From: Alloalcanivorax xenomutans
GTDB taxonomy: Bacteria > Pseudomonadota > Gammaproteobacteria > Pseudomonadales > Alcanivoracaceae
Length of the DNA: 64,000 nt
Assembly: GCF_900217905.1 (NCBI RefSeq)
Contig: NZ_OBMO01000010.1
Coordinates: 62,001 to 126,000, forward strand
Direction: 5' to 3'
Shown: in pieces, positions 45,836 through 54,681 of the stretch
Numbering within the stretch: position 1 is the first letter of the stretch
How the letters are laid out: each line of letters starts with the position of its first letter
Notes under the pieces: generated by a model
Told to the model about the DNA's origin: nothing
Seen by the model: only the letters and a program-made list of their open reading frames with translations
Database searches by the model: none
Made by a program: the position numbers and the translations under genes

Positions 45836-47785
45836 TTACGATTCACGCGAGGACACCGCCGCCACCGGTTTGAACAATCGACGGCTCAGGTACACCAGCG
45901 CCAGCAACCCGAACCCGACCACGTCGCTGATGGGTTCCGGGTAAATCAGCAGTGCACCGGCCACGATCAGCACCACTCGCTGAATCATCGACAACAGGCC
46001 GGCGCGATAGAGATACCCCTCCATGGCCGAGGCCAGCAGCCAGATCGCGGTGATGGCGGTGATGGTGGACAGCAGGATTTTGCTCCACTCGCCCTGCAGG
46101 ATCAGGGACGGGTTGAGCACGAACAGGAACGGCAGGACGAACAGAATCGCCCCCAGACGCATGGCGTATATACCGGTTTTGGTAGCGTTGGCATCGGCCA
46201 CGCCCGCCGCGGTGATGGCGGCCAGAGCCACCGGCGGGGTGACATAGGACATCATGCCCCAGTACAGAATGAACAGATGACTGGCCAGCGGATTGAGGCC
46301 CGCATTGACCAGCGCCGGCGCCAGCAAAATGGACAGGAAGATATAGCAAGCGCTGACCGTCATTCCCATGCCAAGCACGAAGCTGGTAACGGCACCCGCC
46401 GCCAGCATCAAAGGCACACTGCCATCAGCGTACAGCAGCAGTTCGCGCGAGAAAGCGCCCGCCACGCCGGTGTAGGAAAGACCACCGACCACCAGGCCAA
46501 TACCAGCCAGAATCGCCACCAGGTTGGAAACGCTCAGCGTCAGATCCTGGATCATTGTCTTTGCCCGGGTCCAGTTCATGCGGTGGTTGCGTTTGAACAT
46601 GGAAATACCGACCAGTACCAGAGCGGCATAGTAGGGCGCGTAGGCCTCCAGCCGCATCACCAGCAACATGTAGATCAGGGCCACCAGGCTGAACAGGTAC
46701 GGCCAGCCGTCCTTGAGCGTTTCCTTGAGGTCCGGAATCTCGGACTCTGGCATGCCTTTGAGACCGCGTCTGGCGGCGTAGTTATCCACCTGGAAAATCA
46801 ATGCCAGATAGAACAGCAGGGCCGGCAGAAAAGCGGCGATCATGATTTCGGAGTAGGGGACACCGAGAAACGACGCCATGATGAACGCCACCGCGCCCAT
46901 GATCGGCGGCATCAGGGTACCGCCGGTGGAAGCACAGGCCTCCACGGCACCGGCATAGTGAGCCGGGTAGCCGGTTTTCTTCATGGTCGGAATGGTGATC
47001 GGACCGGTGGTGAGAATGTTGGAAATAACACTGCCGGACAAACTGCCGAGAATGCCACTGGAGAGCACCGCCACTTTGGCCGGACCACCCCGGCTGCGGC
47101 CCATCAGGGCAGTGGCGAAGCGCATGAAGAATTCACCACCGCCGGTGGCGGTGAGCGCCGCGCCGAACACGACAAAGCCAATCACCAGTTGCGCCACCAC
47201 CTGCATCGGGATACCGATGATGCTTTCCACACCGATCACATGGGAACGGATGGTTTCGGCGAAACCGTACTGGTTACCCCAGAGAAAACCGGGCATGTGG
47301 TCCGCGTAGAGGGGGAAGCTGCCAAACAGCAAAGCCACCGCCAACAGCGGCCAGCCGCCGCAGCGACGCACGCCTTCCAGCACCAGTACCAGCAGGATGC
47401 CGGAGAATACGGTGGCCTCGGTGGGCGCCATGAAATCCCAGCCCTGCTGAATCATGACCAGGCCGTGGTGCCCCAGATAGCCGCAGGACACCAACGCCGC
47501 CAGCGCCAGGATCCAGTCGTACCAGGACACCCGCTCACGAGCACCGGACCAGGCCGGGAAGGTAATGAAAGCCGCCGCCAGGAACAGGCCGATCAGGTAG
47601 TACAAATAAGCGTTACCCAACGGCTTGAAGCCAAGCAGCTCCAGATCAAAGGTTTGATTGATGGCCATCAACAGACCCAGGGTACCCAGGGTCATGACCA
47701 GCCAATAGGCCGGCCCGCGCAAACGGGAGGAAGGAGCGCCGGCCTCCTGGCTGTGCTCTTGGGAAGCATCCGCAGACGTCGTCAT
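45836..47785 (-). CDS. TRAP transporter fused permease (DctQ-DctM type)
   Basis: Inner-membrane permease of 649 residues joining the small 4-helix and large 12-helix TRAP subunits in one chain, the form used with TAXI-type binding proteins. Recognisable segments are GILGSLSGSVISNILTTGPITIPTMKKTGYPAHYAGAVEACASTGGTLMPPIMGAVAFIMASFLG and YVTPPVALAAITAAGVADANATKTG. It imports an organic acid using the Na+ or H+ gradient. It lies 71 bp after the binding-protein gene and 12 bp before the CoA-transferase. Confidence 0.94.
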   Translation of the reverse strand: MTTSADASQEHSQEAGAPSSRLRGPAYWLVMTLGTLGLLMAINQTFDLELLGFKPLGNAYLYYLIGLFLAAAFITFPAWSGARERVSWYDWILALAALVSCGYLGHHGLVMIQQGWDFMAPTEATVFSGILLVLVLEGVRRCGGWPLLAVALLFGSFPLYADHMPGFLWGNQYGFAETIRSHVIGVESIIGIPMQVVAQLVIGFVVFGAALTATGGGEFFMRFATALMGRSRGGPAKVAVLSSGILGSLSGSVISNILTTGPITIPTMKKTGYPAHYAGAVEACASTGGTLMPPIMGAVAFIMASFLGVPYSEIMIAAFLPALLFYLALIFQVDNYAARRGLKGMPESEIPDLKETLKDGWPYLFSLVALIYMLLVMRLEAYAPYYAALVLVGISMFKRNHRMNWTRAKTMIQDLTLSVSNLVAILAGIGLVVGGLSYTGVAGAFSRELLLYADGSVPLMLAAGAVTSFVLGMGMTVSACYIFLSILLAPALVNAGLNPLASHLFILYWGMMSYVTPPVALAAITAAGVADANATKTGIYAMRLGAILFVLPFLFVLNPSLILQGEWSKILLSTITAITAIWLLASAMEGYLYRAGLLSMIQRVVLIVAGALLIYPEPISDVVGFGLLALVYLSRRLFKPVAAVSSRES

Positions 47786-47856
47786 GGAGGGACTCCGGAA
47801 ATAGCATGATGGAACCCGGGGCGGGCTCCCTTTCCGCCCCGGCTTTCAGAGAGGGA

Positions 47857-48996
47857 TCAGAGGGAATTGAGTGCCTGTGTACGGATACGGTCCCAGATCG
47901 CGGCGAACTCTTCGTCGCTCTTGCCATCGCCTTCGGCCACGGCTTTCTTCCAGGCGTCACGCAAGACATTCAGGCGTTTGGTGCGAGCGTCATTCCAGGC
48001 CTGGGCCTCGTCGGTCCAGATGCCTTTTTCCTTCAGGTAACGGATGGCGCCTTCATGGAAGGGAGCATCCGCCGCCGGCACACCAGCCTGCTTCAGATCC
48101 CAGCGCGGCATCACGGACGTGGCGTCCTTGTACATGTCATAGGTCTCGTCCAACGCCTTGGTGAAAGCATAGACCAGATCCGCGTCGGTATCGGAACGAA
48201 CCACCAGCACCGGGTAACGGTAAGCCAGGATATCAACCGGGTTTTCCTCGCTGATGCCGGCGCCCACGGTTTCCGTGTACGGCTGGAAGAACGGCGCTAC
48301 CGCGCGCAGGCGTTTCCAACCTTCCTCGTCGTCGGCGGGCACTTCCAGCCAACGGATACCACGGGGGGATTGCTCCAGCTCGTACACGTGGCTGGGCGTG
48401 GTGGTGGTACAGGAAGCGTCGGCCTCGTTGCGCGCCAGGGAACTCATGGCGTTGGCGTAGGTGGGGAACATCTTCGCGTCGACGTCATCCCGGGTCAGGC
48501 CGGCGAAGGCCAGGAAAGCATCGCATTTGACGTTGATGGACGGGTTACCCGCCACGTAGGCGAAGCGCTTGCCCTTGAGATCCTGGAGCGTATGAATGTC
48601 GGCGTCCGCGGCGGTGAAGATACCGAACGAGGAAGGACGTCCGGCCACCACCCGAAGATCCTGCGGTCCCCAGCGGCGAGTGGAGAAATCATGGATCCCT
48701 TCACTGGCGAAGAAGGTTTCCGTGGCCAGGAAGCCAATGTCGGCACGCTTGCTCAGCACCGGTTGCAGACGGCCAATGGAGGAACCGGAAGGCTGGATAC
48801 GGATGCGGGTACCGAATTTCTTGCCGAACGCATCGGCAATGGCGGACGCTTCGGCGTAGCCGGCGGAACCCACATCATAGGAGGACCAGGTCATGGATTT
48901 GGGCAGTTCCGCGGCGCTGGCGCCAGCGGTAAGAGCCAAACCGCCACCGATCATGATAGAGGCGAAAAATCGACGCAGGCGAGTCGATGAAGTCAT
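47857..48996 (-). CDS. TAXI family TRAP transporter solute-binding protein
   Basis: Periplasmic binding protein of 379 residues with a signal peptide ending in GASAAE (about residue 27). It has the TAXI-type pattern TWSSYDVGSAGYAEASAIADAFGKKFGTRIRIQPSGSSIGRLQPVLSKRADIGFLATETF. The ATG at 48996 has GGAG 6 bases upstream; an ATG two codons earlier lies directly on the GGAG and is less likely. It delivers substrate to the fused permease. The ligand is not predictable from the sequence; carboxylates are typical. Confidence 0.93.
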   Translation of the reverse strand: MTSSTRLRRFFASIMIGGGLALTAGASAAELPKSMTWSSYDVGSAGYAEASAIADAFGKKFGTRIRIQPSGSSIGRLQPVLSKRADIGFLATETFFASEGIHDFSTRRWGPQDLRVVAGRPSSFGIFTAADADIHTLQDLKGKRFAYVAGNPSINVKCDAFLAFAGLTRDDVDAKMFPTYANAMSSLARNEADASCTTTTPSHVYELEQSPRGIRWLEVPADDEEGWKRLRAVAPFFQPYTETVGAGISEENPVDILAYRYPVLVVRSDTDADLVYAFTKALDETYDMYKDATSVMPRWDLKQAGVPAADAPFHEGAIRYLKEKGIWTDEAQAWNDARTKRLNVLRDAWKKAVAEGDGKSDEEFAAIWDRIRTQALNSL

Positions 48997-49021
48997 AAGC
49001 ATCTCCGAGATTGTTTTTTTA

Positions 49022-49060
49022 CCGCCGTCGTGGACGGCGTCAAAATCGTTCGTGACGATT
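49022..49060. repeat. REP-like hairpin module upstream of the TAXI gene
   Basis: CCGCCGTCGTGGACGGCG is followed by AAAATCGTTCGTGACGATT, the same two-part layout (GC-rich palindrome then AATCGT/ACGATT hairpin) as the 75-bp repeat near 1951. It lies 25 bp upstream of the TAXI gene start, in its leader. Confidence 0.6.
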
Positions 49061-49236
49061 CAGGGGCATCCCGCCCGGCTCAGGGAGGCCATCCTCATGC
49101 CGGAAAGAACTCCGGCATCGGCCCTTTGCGAAAACTAGTCGGTCACTCTGGTTGGAGTCAATAAATTTTCCCAAATCCAAATAAAAATTTCTCGCATTTC
49201 AAGAAAAAAAGCAAAAAGTGACCATCAATGCAACAA

Positions 49237-49254
49237 CAAATAAGCACTTATTTG
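49237..49254. promoter_or_regulatory. Palindrome between iclR and the TAXI gene
   Basis: CAAATAAG and CTTATTTG form a perfect 8-bp inverted repeat around two bases, inside a 276-bp AT-rich gap with no gene. It could be an IclR-type binding site for the transport operon or the end of the iclR transcript. Confidence 0.5.
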
Positions 49255-49272
49255 TTTATCTGGCCCTCAGCG

Positions 49273-50064
49273 TCATTCCTGCAGACGGGAGATTTCATCC
49301 CGGATCACGTCGATCACCATGCGTCGGCGTTCTTCGTTCATCCGGGACACCACCGACGCCACACTGACCGCCACGTCCTGCCCGGAGCCAGGCACCCGGA
49401 ATGCCATTCCCAAGGCCGCCACTTCCGGAATAATACGGCCATTATTGAAAGCGAAGCCGTCACGCCGGTATTCCAGCAGCCATTGGCGTACCTCCGACAA
49501 GGTGATGCCTGAGTAGCGCTCATAGCGGTCCTGATTGAGCAGCAGCATGCGGTCACCTTCCTCCACCGGCAGGGAAGCCAGCAGCGAACAGGAGCCGGCC
49601 CCGATCCCCAACGGTCGGCGGGCCCCGACCATCAGAGTGTTGGCGCTGATCGGATAGGTGCCTTCGGAAAGATCAATGCACACCGAATCCCGGTTGGAAC
49701 GAATCGACAGGTAGGTGGATTCCTCGGTGCGCCGGGAGATGTTCTTGAGCATTGGCCTCAGCCGCTGCCGCAGTTGCAGATCCGGCGCCACCGCCTGGGC
49801 CGACTCGGCGATATCGAGCAATTCGAATCCCACGTGATAGGTCTTCACATAGGGGTCAAAGGTCAGCAAGCCTTCGTGGGCCAGAGCGGTCAGCAACCGG
49901 TGAGCGGTGGCGGTATTCATCCCCACCTCACGGGCAATGCGTGACAGAGTCCCTCCGGTGGGGAAAGTGCGCGCGACCGTGCGCAGCAACAGCGACGCCT
50001 TGGCCAGAGTGGTGCTGGTGACGGGCTTGGCCTTCTTGGCGGTGGGGGTTCGGACTGAGCTCAT
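49273..50064 (-). CDS. IclR family transcriptional regulator
   Basis: Regulator of 263 residues with a winged helix-turn-helix (ASLLLRTVARTFPTGGTLSRIAREVGMNTATAHRLLTALAHEGLL) and a C-terminal GAF-like ligand-binding domain (YLSIRSNRDSVCIDL, GARRPLGIGAGSCSLLA, PEVAALGMAFRVPGSG). IclR proteins commonly control catabolism of organic and aromatic acids. It is directly upstream of the TAXI-TRAP-CoA-transferase genes on the same strand, its likely targets. GGAG precedes the ATG at 50064; a TTG 18 bp earlier is less likely. Confidence 0.92.
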   Translation of the reverse strand: MSSVRTPTAKKAKPVTSTTLAKASLLLRTVARTFPTGGTLSRIAREVGMNTATAHRLLTALAHEGLLTFDPYVKTYHVGFELLDIAESAQAVAPDLQLRQRLRPMLKNISRRTEESTYLSIRSNRDSVCIDLSEGTYPISANTLMVGARRPLGIGAGSCSLLASLPVEEGDRMLLLNQDRYERYSGITLSEVRQWLLEYRRDGFAFNNGRIIPEVAALGMAFRVPGSGQDVAVSVASVVSRMNEERRRMVIDVIRDEISRLQE

Positions 50065-50089
50065 GGGACTCCGTGACGGCAAGTTTTCT

Positions 50090-50119
50090 CGTTATACGTG
50101 ATTTTTATCTCGTATAACG
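50090..50119. promoter_or_regulatory. Inverted repeat upstream of iclR (probable operator)
   Basis: CGTTATACG (50090-50098) and CGTATAACG (50111-50119) are perfect 9-bp inverted copies separated by 12 bases, located 26 to 55 bases upstream of the iclR start. Position and symmetry suggest autoregulation by the IclR protein. Confidence 0.65.
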
Positions 50120-50147
50120 ATAGCCATTACCCCACGATCTGCCAAGC

Positions 50148-50852
50148 TCAGCCGTTCGACGACTCCCCGATGTGGGGGCCGGATGCCGTGAACAACAGGT
50201 TCACCGTGGTGTCGCCAACCCGGAATTCCGCCTTCATGGCATCCAGATGATCCAGAGCCTCCCCCCTCAGATAGGGCGCTTCCAGGCACACGATCTGATA
50301 AATACCCTGACGCAACAGGGCCCGATCCAGAGTCTCGTTCTCAGCGGCGGCGGGGTTGAGGCCGTGGGTCAGGCCCGGCCACGACATCGCCAATACCCAG
50401 GTATTCACCATCAGGGCACGCAGGTCCTCATCGCTGGCCTCGATCAGACCGCTGGCGCGCAATCCCTGATAAATCTGCAACCCGCGCTCCATGCCATCTT
50501 GCACGAACTGCGTGTATTCGGCGCGCAACTCCGGATCCTGGTGGAGAAAATGCGGCAAATCCCGATGTAGAAACCGGCCCTGCCACATCGACTCCAGAAT
50601 CCCCTGCAGGTAGTGCATCTTGTCCTGCCAGGTCAACGCTCCCTTGGGCGGCGGCAGCCATTCCCAGATTTGTTGGCGGTAACGTTGGAACAGCGCCGCC
50701 ACGATCGCCGTCTTGTTGCGGAAGTGATAATACAGGTTGCCGGGACTGATCCCGAGGGCTTCGGCGATGTGGTTGGTGGTGACATTGCGCTCGCCATGGC
50801 GATTAAACAAGTCCAGGGCGGTGTCCAGAATGCGCGTTTTGGTGCCAGTCAT
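50148..50852 (-). CDS. TetR family regulator (divergent from aldehyde dehydrogenase)
   Basis: Regulator of 234 residues. The N-terminal helix-turn-helix is TRILDTALDLFNRHGERNVTTNHIAEALGISPGNLYYHFRNKTAIVAALF; the rest is a helical ligand-binding domain. It is divergent from the aldehyde dehydrogenase gene, with a 16-bp perfect palindrome in the 98-bp gap. It likely represses both itself and the alcohol/aldehyde oxidation operon; a fatty acyl or fatty aldehyde ligand would be reasonable but is not shown. Confidence 0.92.
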   Translation of the reverse strand: MTGTKTRILDTALDLFNRHGERNVTTNHIAEALGISPGNLYYHFRNKTAIVAALFQRYRQQIWEWLPPPKGALTWQDKMHYLQGILESMWQGRFLHRDLPHFLHQDPELRAEYTQFVQDGMERGLQIYQGLRASGLIEASDEDLRALMVNTWVLAMSWPGLTHGLNPAAAENETLDRALLRQGIYQIVCLEAPYLRGEALDHLDAMKAEFRVGDTTVNLLFTASGPHIGESSNG

Positions 50853-50894
50853 ACGGGGCCAATCCAGTCAAAGGGGAAACAGAGGGTTGACCTC

Positions 50895-50910
50895 TAGAGT
50901 AATTACTCTA
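50895..50910. promoter_or_regulatory. Perfect 16-bp palindrome, probable TetR operator
   Basis: TAGAGTAATTACTCTA is fully self-complementary. It lies 43 bp from the TetR start and 41 bp from the aldehyde dehydrogenase start, so a bound dimer could block both divergent promoters. Confidence 0.8.
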
Positions 50911-50950
50911 AAAATCCCAATCAGTCCAATAACAATCCAGGAGGCGCATT

Positions 50951-52393
50951 ATGGTCGCCGAAATCAAGGAGCTCAAAACCGATCAGGCGCGGATCACGCG
51001 CATGAACACCTTGTTCGAAGCCCAGCGGGCCGCTTTCCGTCGTCAGCCTTACCCTTCCGTGGAGGAACGCCGGGAAGCCATCCTGCGCCTCAAACCCATG
51101 TTGCTGGATCACCAGGATGAGATCATCGAAGCGCTGCGCCAGGATTTCGGCAACCGCGCCGCCGATGAAACCAAGCTGGCCGAGCTGCTCACCAGCGTCG
51201 AAGGCATCAAATACCACGCCAAGAAAGTCGCCAAATGGATGAAACCCAGCCGTCGTAAGGTCGGCGCGCCGCAATGGCCGGGCAAGGCCTGGGTGGAATA
51301 TCAGCCGGTGGGCGTGGTCGGTGTGATCGTGCCCTGGAACTATCCGGTGTACCTGGCCATCGGTCCGCTACTGGCGGCGCTGGCGGCGGGCAACCGGGTG
51401 ATGATCAAGATGAGCGAATCCACCCCGGCCACCGGGGCTCTGCTGCAGCGTCTGATCGCGGATACTTTTCCGGAGGATCAGGTGGCGGTGGTCAACGGCG
51501 AAGTGGATGTGGCGGCGGCGTTCTCGGCGCTGCCGTTCGATCATCTGCTGTTCACCGGTTCCACTTCCGTGGGCCGCCATATCCTGCGCGCCGCGGCGGA
51601 AAATCTGACACCGGTGACGTTGGAGCTGGGCGGCAAGAGCCCCTGCATCATCGGCGAGGATTTCCCGATGAACGAAGCGGTGGAGCGTATCGCCTTTGGA
51701 AAATGCCTGAACAGCGGCCAGACCTGTGTGGCGCCGGATTATATTCTTTGCCCCGAACAGCGGGTGGAGGAATTCGTCGAACAGTGGCGCGCGCAAATCG
51801 GCAAGCTGTATCCGACCATGGCGGAAAACCCGGACTATACCAGCATCATCAACGATCGTCAGTACCAGCGTCTGCAGGGATACCTGCGCGACGCGGAAGA
51901 AAGAGGCGCCCGTATCATCAGCATCAATCCCGCCAATGAGGGCCTCGGCGACAGCCGCAAGCTACCGCACACTCTGGTGCTGAATGTCACCGACGACATG
52001 AAAATCGCCCAGGACGAAATCTTCGGCCCCTTGATGTTGGTGATTCCGTATAAAGGGCTCGATCAGGCCCTGAACTACGTCAATGACCGTCCCCGCCCGC
52101 TGGCGTTGTATTACTTCGACTGGAACAGCGGCAATGCGCAATACGTGCTGCGCAATACCCACGCCGGCGGCGTCTGCCTCAACGACACCGTCAGTCACGT
52201 GGGTGTGGATGACATGCCGTTCGGCGGTGTCGGCCCCTCGGGGATGGGCCATTACCACGGCCACGAAGGCTTCCTGACCTTCTCCAAGGCCAAAGGGGTC
52301 TACCGCAAGGGCAAGTTCAACGGCACCAAGCATATCCTGCCGCCCTACGGCCGGGGCATGCACCGTTTCATCTATAAGTATCTGCTCAAATAG
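50951..52393 (+). CDS. Aldehyde dehydrogenase (coniferyl aldehyde dehydrogenase group)
   Basis: NAD(P)-dependent enzyme of 480 residues oxidising aldehydes to acids. The nucleotide-binding segment VVGVIVPWNYPVYLAIGPLLAALAAGN, catalytic Glu in VTLELGGKSPCII and catalytic Cys in CLNSGQTCVAPDYIL are present. The sequence resembles the CalB-like group, which also includes fatty aldehyde enzymes with a C-terminal membrane-associating tail; here the end (GMHRFIYKYLLK) is amphipathic. GAGG precedes the ATG at 50951. It is the first gene of the TetR-controlled unit. Confidence 0.94.
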   Translation: MVAEIKELKTDQARITRMNTLFEAQRAAFRRQPYPSVEERREAILRLKPMLLDHQDEIIEALRQDFGNRAADETKLAELLTSVEGIKYHAKKVAKWMKPSRRKVGAPQWPGKAWVEYQPVGVVGVIVPWNYPVYLAIGPLLAALAAGNRVMIKMSESTPATGALLQRLIADTFPEDQVAVVNGEVDVAAAFSALPFDHLLFTGSTSVGRHILRAAAENLTPVTLELGGKSPCIIGEDFPMNEAVERIAFGKCLNSGQTCVAPDYILCPEQRVEEFVEQWRAQIGKLYPTMAENPDYTSIINDRQYQRLQGYLRDAEERGARIISINPANEGLGDSRKLPHTLVLNVTDDMKIAQDEIFGPLMLVIPYKGLDQALNYVNDRPRPLALYYFDWNSGNAQYVLRNTHAGGVCLNDTVSHVGVDDMPFGGVGPSGMGHYHGHEGFLTFSKAKGVYRKGKFNGTKHILPPYGRGMHRFIYKYLLK

Positions 52394-52402
52394 CCGGCCC
52401 GG

Positions 52403-52428
52403 CGGGCGTGACTTTTCGGTGACGCCCG
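52403..52428 (+). terminator. Hairpin between the aldehyde dehydrogenase and Tat lipoprotein genes
   Basis: Arms CGGGCGTGAC and GTGACGCCCG pair at nine of ten positions around TTTTCG. No T tract follows, so it may reduce rather than stop transcription into the downstream genes or protect the 3' end of the upstream mRNA. Confidence 0.5.
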
Positions 52429-52477
52429 TCCGGTCGTGATAACAAGCACAACAACACAATCAGGATGGAAAACGGGA

Positions 52478-52999
52478 ATGGATCGTCGCGACTTTCTCAA
52501 ACTCAGCGCCGGCGCCAGTGTCATGCTGACGGCGGGATCAAGCCTGGCCCTGCTGACCGGCTGCAGCCGCAACGACGGACCGGCCCATGGCTATCGACAC
52601 CTGCGTTCCCAGGACGTCACCTTGCTCAGGCCGCTGGCCCGGGTGCTGCTGGCCCCGGCCCTGGCCGCGGCGGACGCCACCGCCGACCAGGCGCTGCTGG
52701 CTTTCGATGACCTTCTTGACGGCGGCATGCCCGGCACCCGTGGCGCGGTATTCGAGTTGCTCGATCTGCTGCAACTGGCCCCAGGGCGCTGGTATCTCAC
52801 CGGCACCTGGAAACATTTCGCCGAGCAAACCGAAGAACAGCTCAGCGCGACCCTGGATCACTGGTCACGCAGTCAAAGCGAGTTGCCGCGAGCCGCCTTC
52901 CGCGGCCTCACCCAGCCGTTTCACATGGCCTGGTACGTGAAACCGGATGCCGCCCGCACCACCGGTTATCCCGGCCCGCCGAACAAGATCATCGGTTGA
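52478..52999 (+). CDS. Tat-signal lipoprotein, putative small partner of the GMC oxidoreductase
   Basis: Protein of 173 residues starting MDRRDFLKLSAGASVMLTAG, a twin-arginine signal (RRDFLK), followed by a lipobox LLTGC (Cys about 28). The mature part is mostly helical and ends in FHMAWYVKPDAARTTGYPGPPNKIIG, a pattern also found in small subunits of GMC-type dehydrogenases. It is 44 bp upstream of the GMC gene. It probably anchors and exports the large subunit. No recognised domain is assigned with certainty. Confidence 0.8.
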   Translation: MDRRDFLKLSAGASVMLTAGSSLALLTGCSRNDGPAHGYRHLRSQDVTLLRPLARVLLAPALAAADATADQALLAFDDLLDGGMPGTRGAVFELLDLLQLAPGRWYLTGTWKHFAEQTEEQLSATLDHWSRSQSELPRAAFRGLTQPFHMAWYVKPDAARTTGYPGPPNKIIG

Positions 53000-53043
53000 A
53001 CCACGCCAGCCCACCTGAAAACAAAAAGCGTAAGGGTATCGCC

Positions 53044-54660
53044 ATGCAGGATTTATCCGCTTTGCCGATCAGCGGCATCAAGGATCTCTGGAAAACCGGT
53101 ATCGCCGAAGGCTGGCAGGCCTTGAATGGCCAGACCATCACGGAAGACCGCACACTGGAAGCCGATGTAATCATTGTCGGCACCGGGGCCGGCGGCGGTG
53201 TCAGCGCGGAAGTGCTCACTGAGCACGGCCTCAAGGTCATTCTGCTGGAAGCCGGCCAGTTGCGCAGCTCCGACGATTTCATTCTTGATGAGGGCAAGGC
53301 CTACCACGACCTCTATCAAGAGGGGGCAATGCGCGCCACCAAGGACGCCGGCATGACCATCCTGCAAGGCCGCACCGTGGGCGGCACCACCGTGGTCAAC
53401 TGGACCAGCAGTTTCCGCACACCACGCCAGACCCTGGATTACTGGCGTGACCGTTTCGGCGTCAGCGACCTGGACCGGGAAGCGCTCAACCCCTGGTTCG
53501 ACCGAATGGAGCAGCGCCTTAACATCAGCAAATGGGCCATGCCACCAAACGCCAACAATGCCGTGATCAAGAAAGGGTGCGAGAAACTGGGGTGGCACTG
53601 GGGCATCATTCCACGCAACGTCAGCGGCTGCTGGAATATTGGCTATTGCGGCATGGGCTGTCCCACCGACGCCAAGCAATCCATGCTGGTCACCACACTG
53701 CCGGCGGCAATGAAGAAAGGCGCCACCTTGCTCTACAGCACCCGCGCCGAGCGACTGCTGATGGAAGGCGATCAGGTCGTGGGGGTGGAAGCGCGGCCTT
53801 TGAATCAGGCCAAGGAGCCCACCGGCGCCACCCTGACCCTGAAAGCGCGGGCCGTGGTGGTTTCCGGCGGCGGCATTCAGAGCCCGGCGTTGCTGTTGCG
53901 CTCGGAGGCGCCGGATCCGGAAAAACGGATAGGCAAACGCACCTTCCTGCACCCCACCAGTTTCACTTTTGGTCGGTACCAAGAGGAAGTGGCCCCCTAC
54001 TATGGCGCGCCCCAGTCCTTGTATTCCGACGAGTTCATCTTCAAATACGGCGTGGACGGCCCCGGCGGCTACAAGCTGGAGATGATGCCGCTGCATCCGG
54101 GGCTGGCCAGCGCGCTCATCGGTGGCACCGGCGAACAGGCACGGCAGCAGATCACCGGTTTGCCGCATCTGGCGGCCTCCATCGCGCTGGTCCGCGACGG
54201 CTTCCATGACAATAGCGAAGGCGGCTCGGTGGAATTACGTGACAACGGCGAGCCCGTGCTGGACTACCCGGTGAATGGGTATCTGCTGGAAGCGGTGAAA
54301 CGATCCCATCTGACCCAGGTGGAAATGCAGTTCGCCGCCGGTGCCAAGGCAGTGCGGCCCGGTCATTCCCATGCTCCGTACTACCGCAACTGGGATGAGG
54401 CCCGGCAAGGCATCGAAACCCTGGAATACGCGCCTTTTATTACCTCGCTGGGCAGTGCTCATGTGATGGGCGGGTGCGCCATGGGCGACGACGAAAAACA
54501 CTGTCTGGTAAACCACGACGGCAGCTACAAATATCTGGACAATCTCTACGTCATTGATGGCTCGGTGTTTCCCACCAGTCTCGGGGTCAATCCGCAATTA
54601 AGCATCTATGCAATCAGCGCGCGCAACGCCACCGCCCTGGCGGAAAAGCTCAGCGCCTGA
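53044..54660 (+). CDS. GMC family FAD oxidoreductase, long-chain alcohol oxidase-like
   Basis: FAD enzyme of 538 residues. The Rossmann motif is DVIIVGTGAGGGVSAEVLTEHGLKVILLEAG; then QGRTVGGTTVVNWTSSFRTPRQT, a Cys-rich NIGYCGMGCPTDAKQSML and the C-terminal GSVFPTSLGVNPQLSIYAISAR. The GGTTVVNW and CGMGCP features are those of fatty-alcohol oxidase-like GMC enzymes rather than choline/AlkJ types. It has no signal of its own and may be exported together with the Tat lipoprotein. TAAGGG precedes the ATG at 53044; the frame opens at a TTG 48 bp earlier. Confidence 0.9.
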   Translation: MQDLSALPISGIKDLWKTGIAEGWQALNGQTITEDRTLEADVIIVGTGAGGGVSAEVLTEHGLKVILLEAGQLRSSDDFILDEGKAYHDLYQEGAMRATKDAGMTILQGRTVGGTTVVNWTSSFRTPRQTLDYWRDRFGVSDLDREALNPWFDRMEQRLNISKWAMPPNANNAVIKKGCEKLGWHWGIIPRNVSGCWNIGYCGMGCPTDAKQSMLVTTLPAAMKKGATLLYSTRAERLLMEGDQVVGVEARPLNQAKEPTGATLTLKARAVVVSGGGIQSPALLLRSEAPDPEKRIGKRTFLHPTSFTFGRYQEEVAPYYGAPQSLYSDEFIFKYGVDGPGGYKLEMMPLHPGLASALIGGTGEQARQQITGLPHLAASIALVRDGFHDNSEGGSVELRDNGEPVLDYPVNGYLLEAVKRSHLTQVEMQFAAGAKAVRPGHSHAPYYRNWDEARQGIETLEYAPFITSLGSAHVMGGCAMGDDEKHCLVNHDGSYKYLDNLYVIDGSVFPTSLGVNPQLSIYAISARNATALAEKLSA

Positions 54661-54681
54661 AGGAGCCAACCACAAACGCGC

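Noticed and set aside
45344-47809. Plus-strand open frame of over 800 codons
   Set aside because: It lies antisense to the CoA-transferase and TRAP permease genes; its His/Gln/Arg-rich composition is typical of a shadow frame in high-GC coding DNA.
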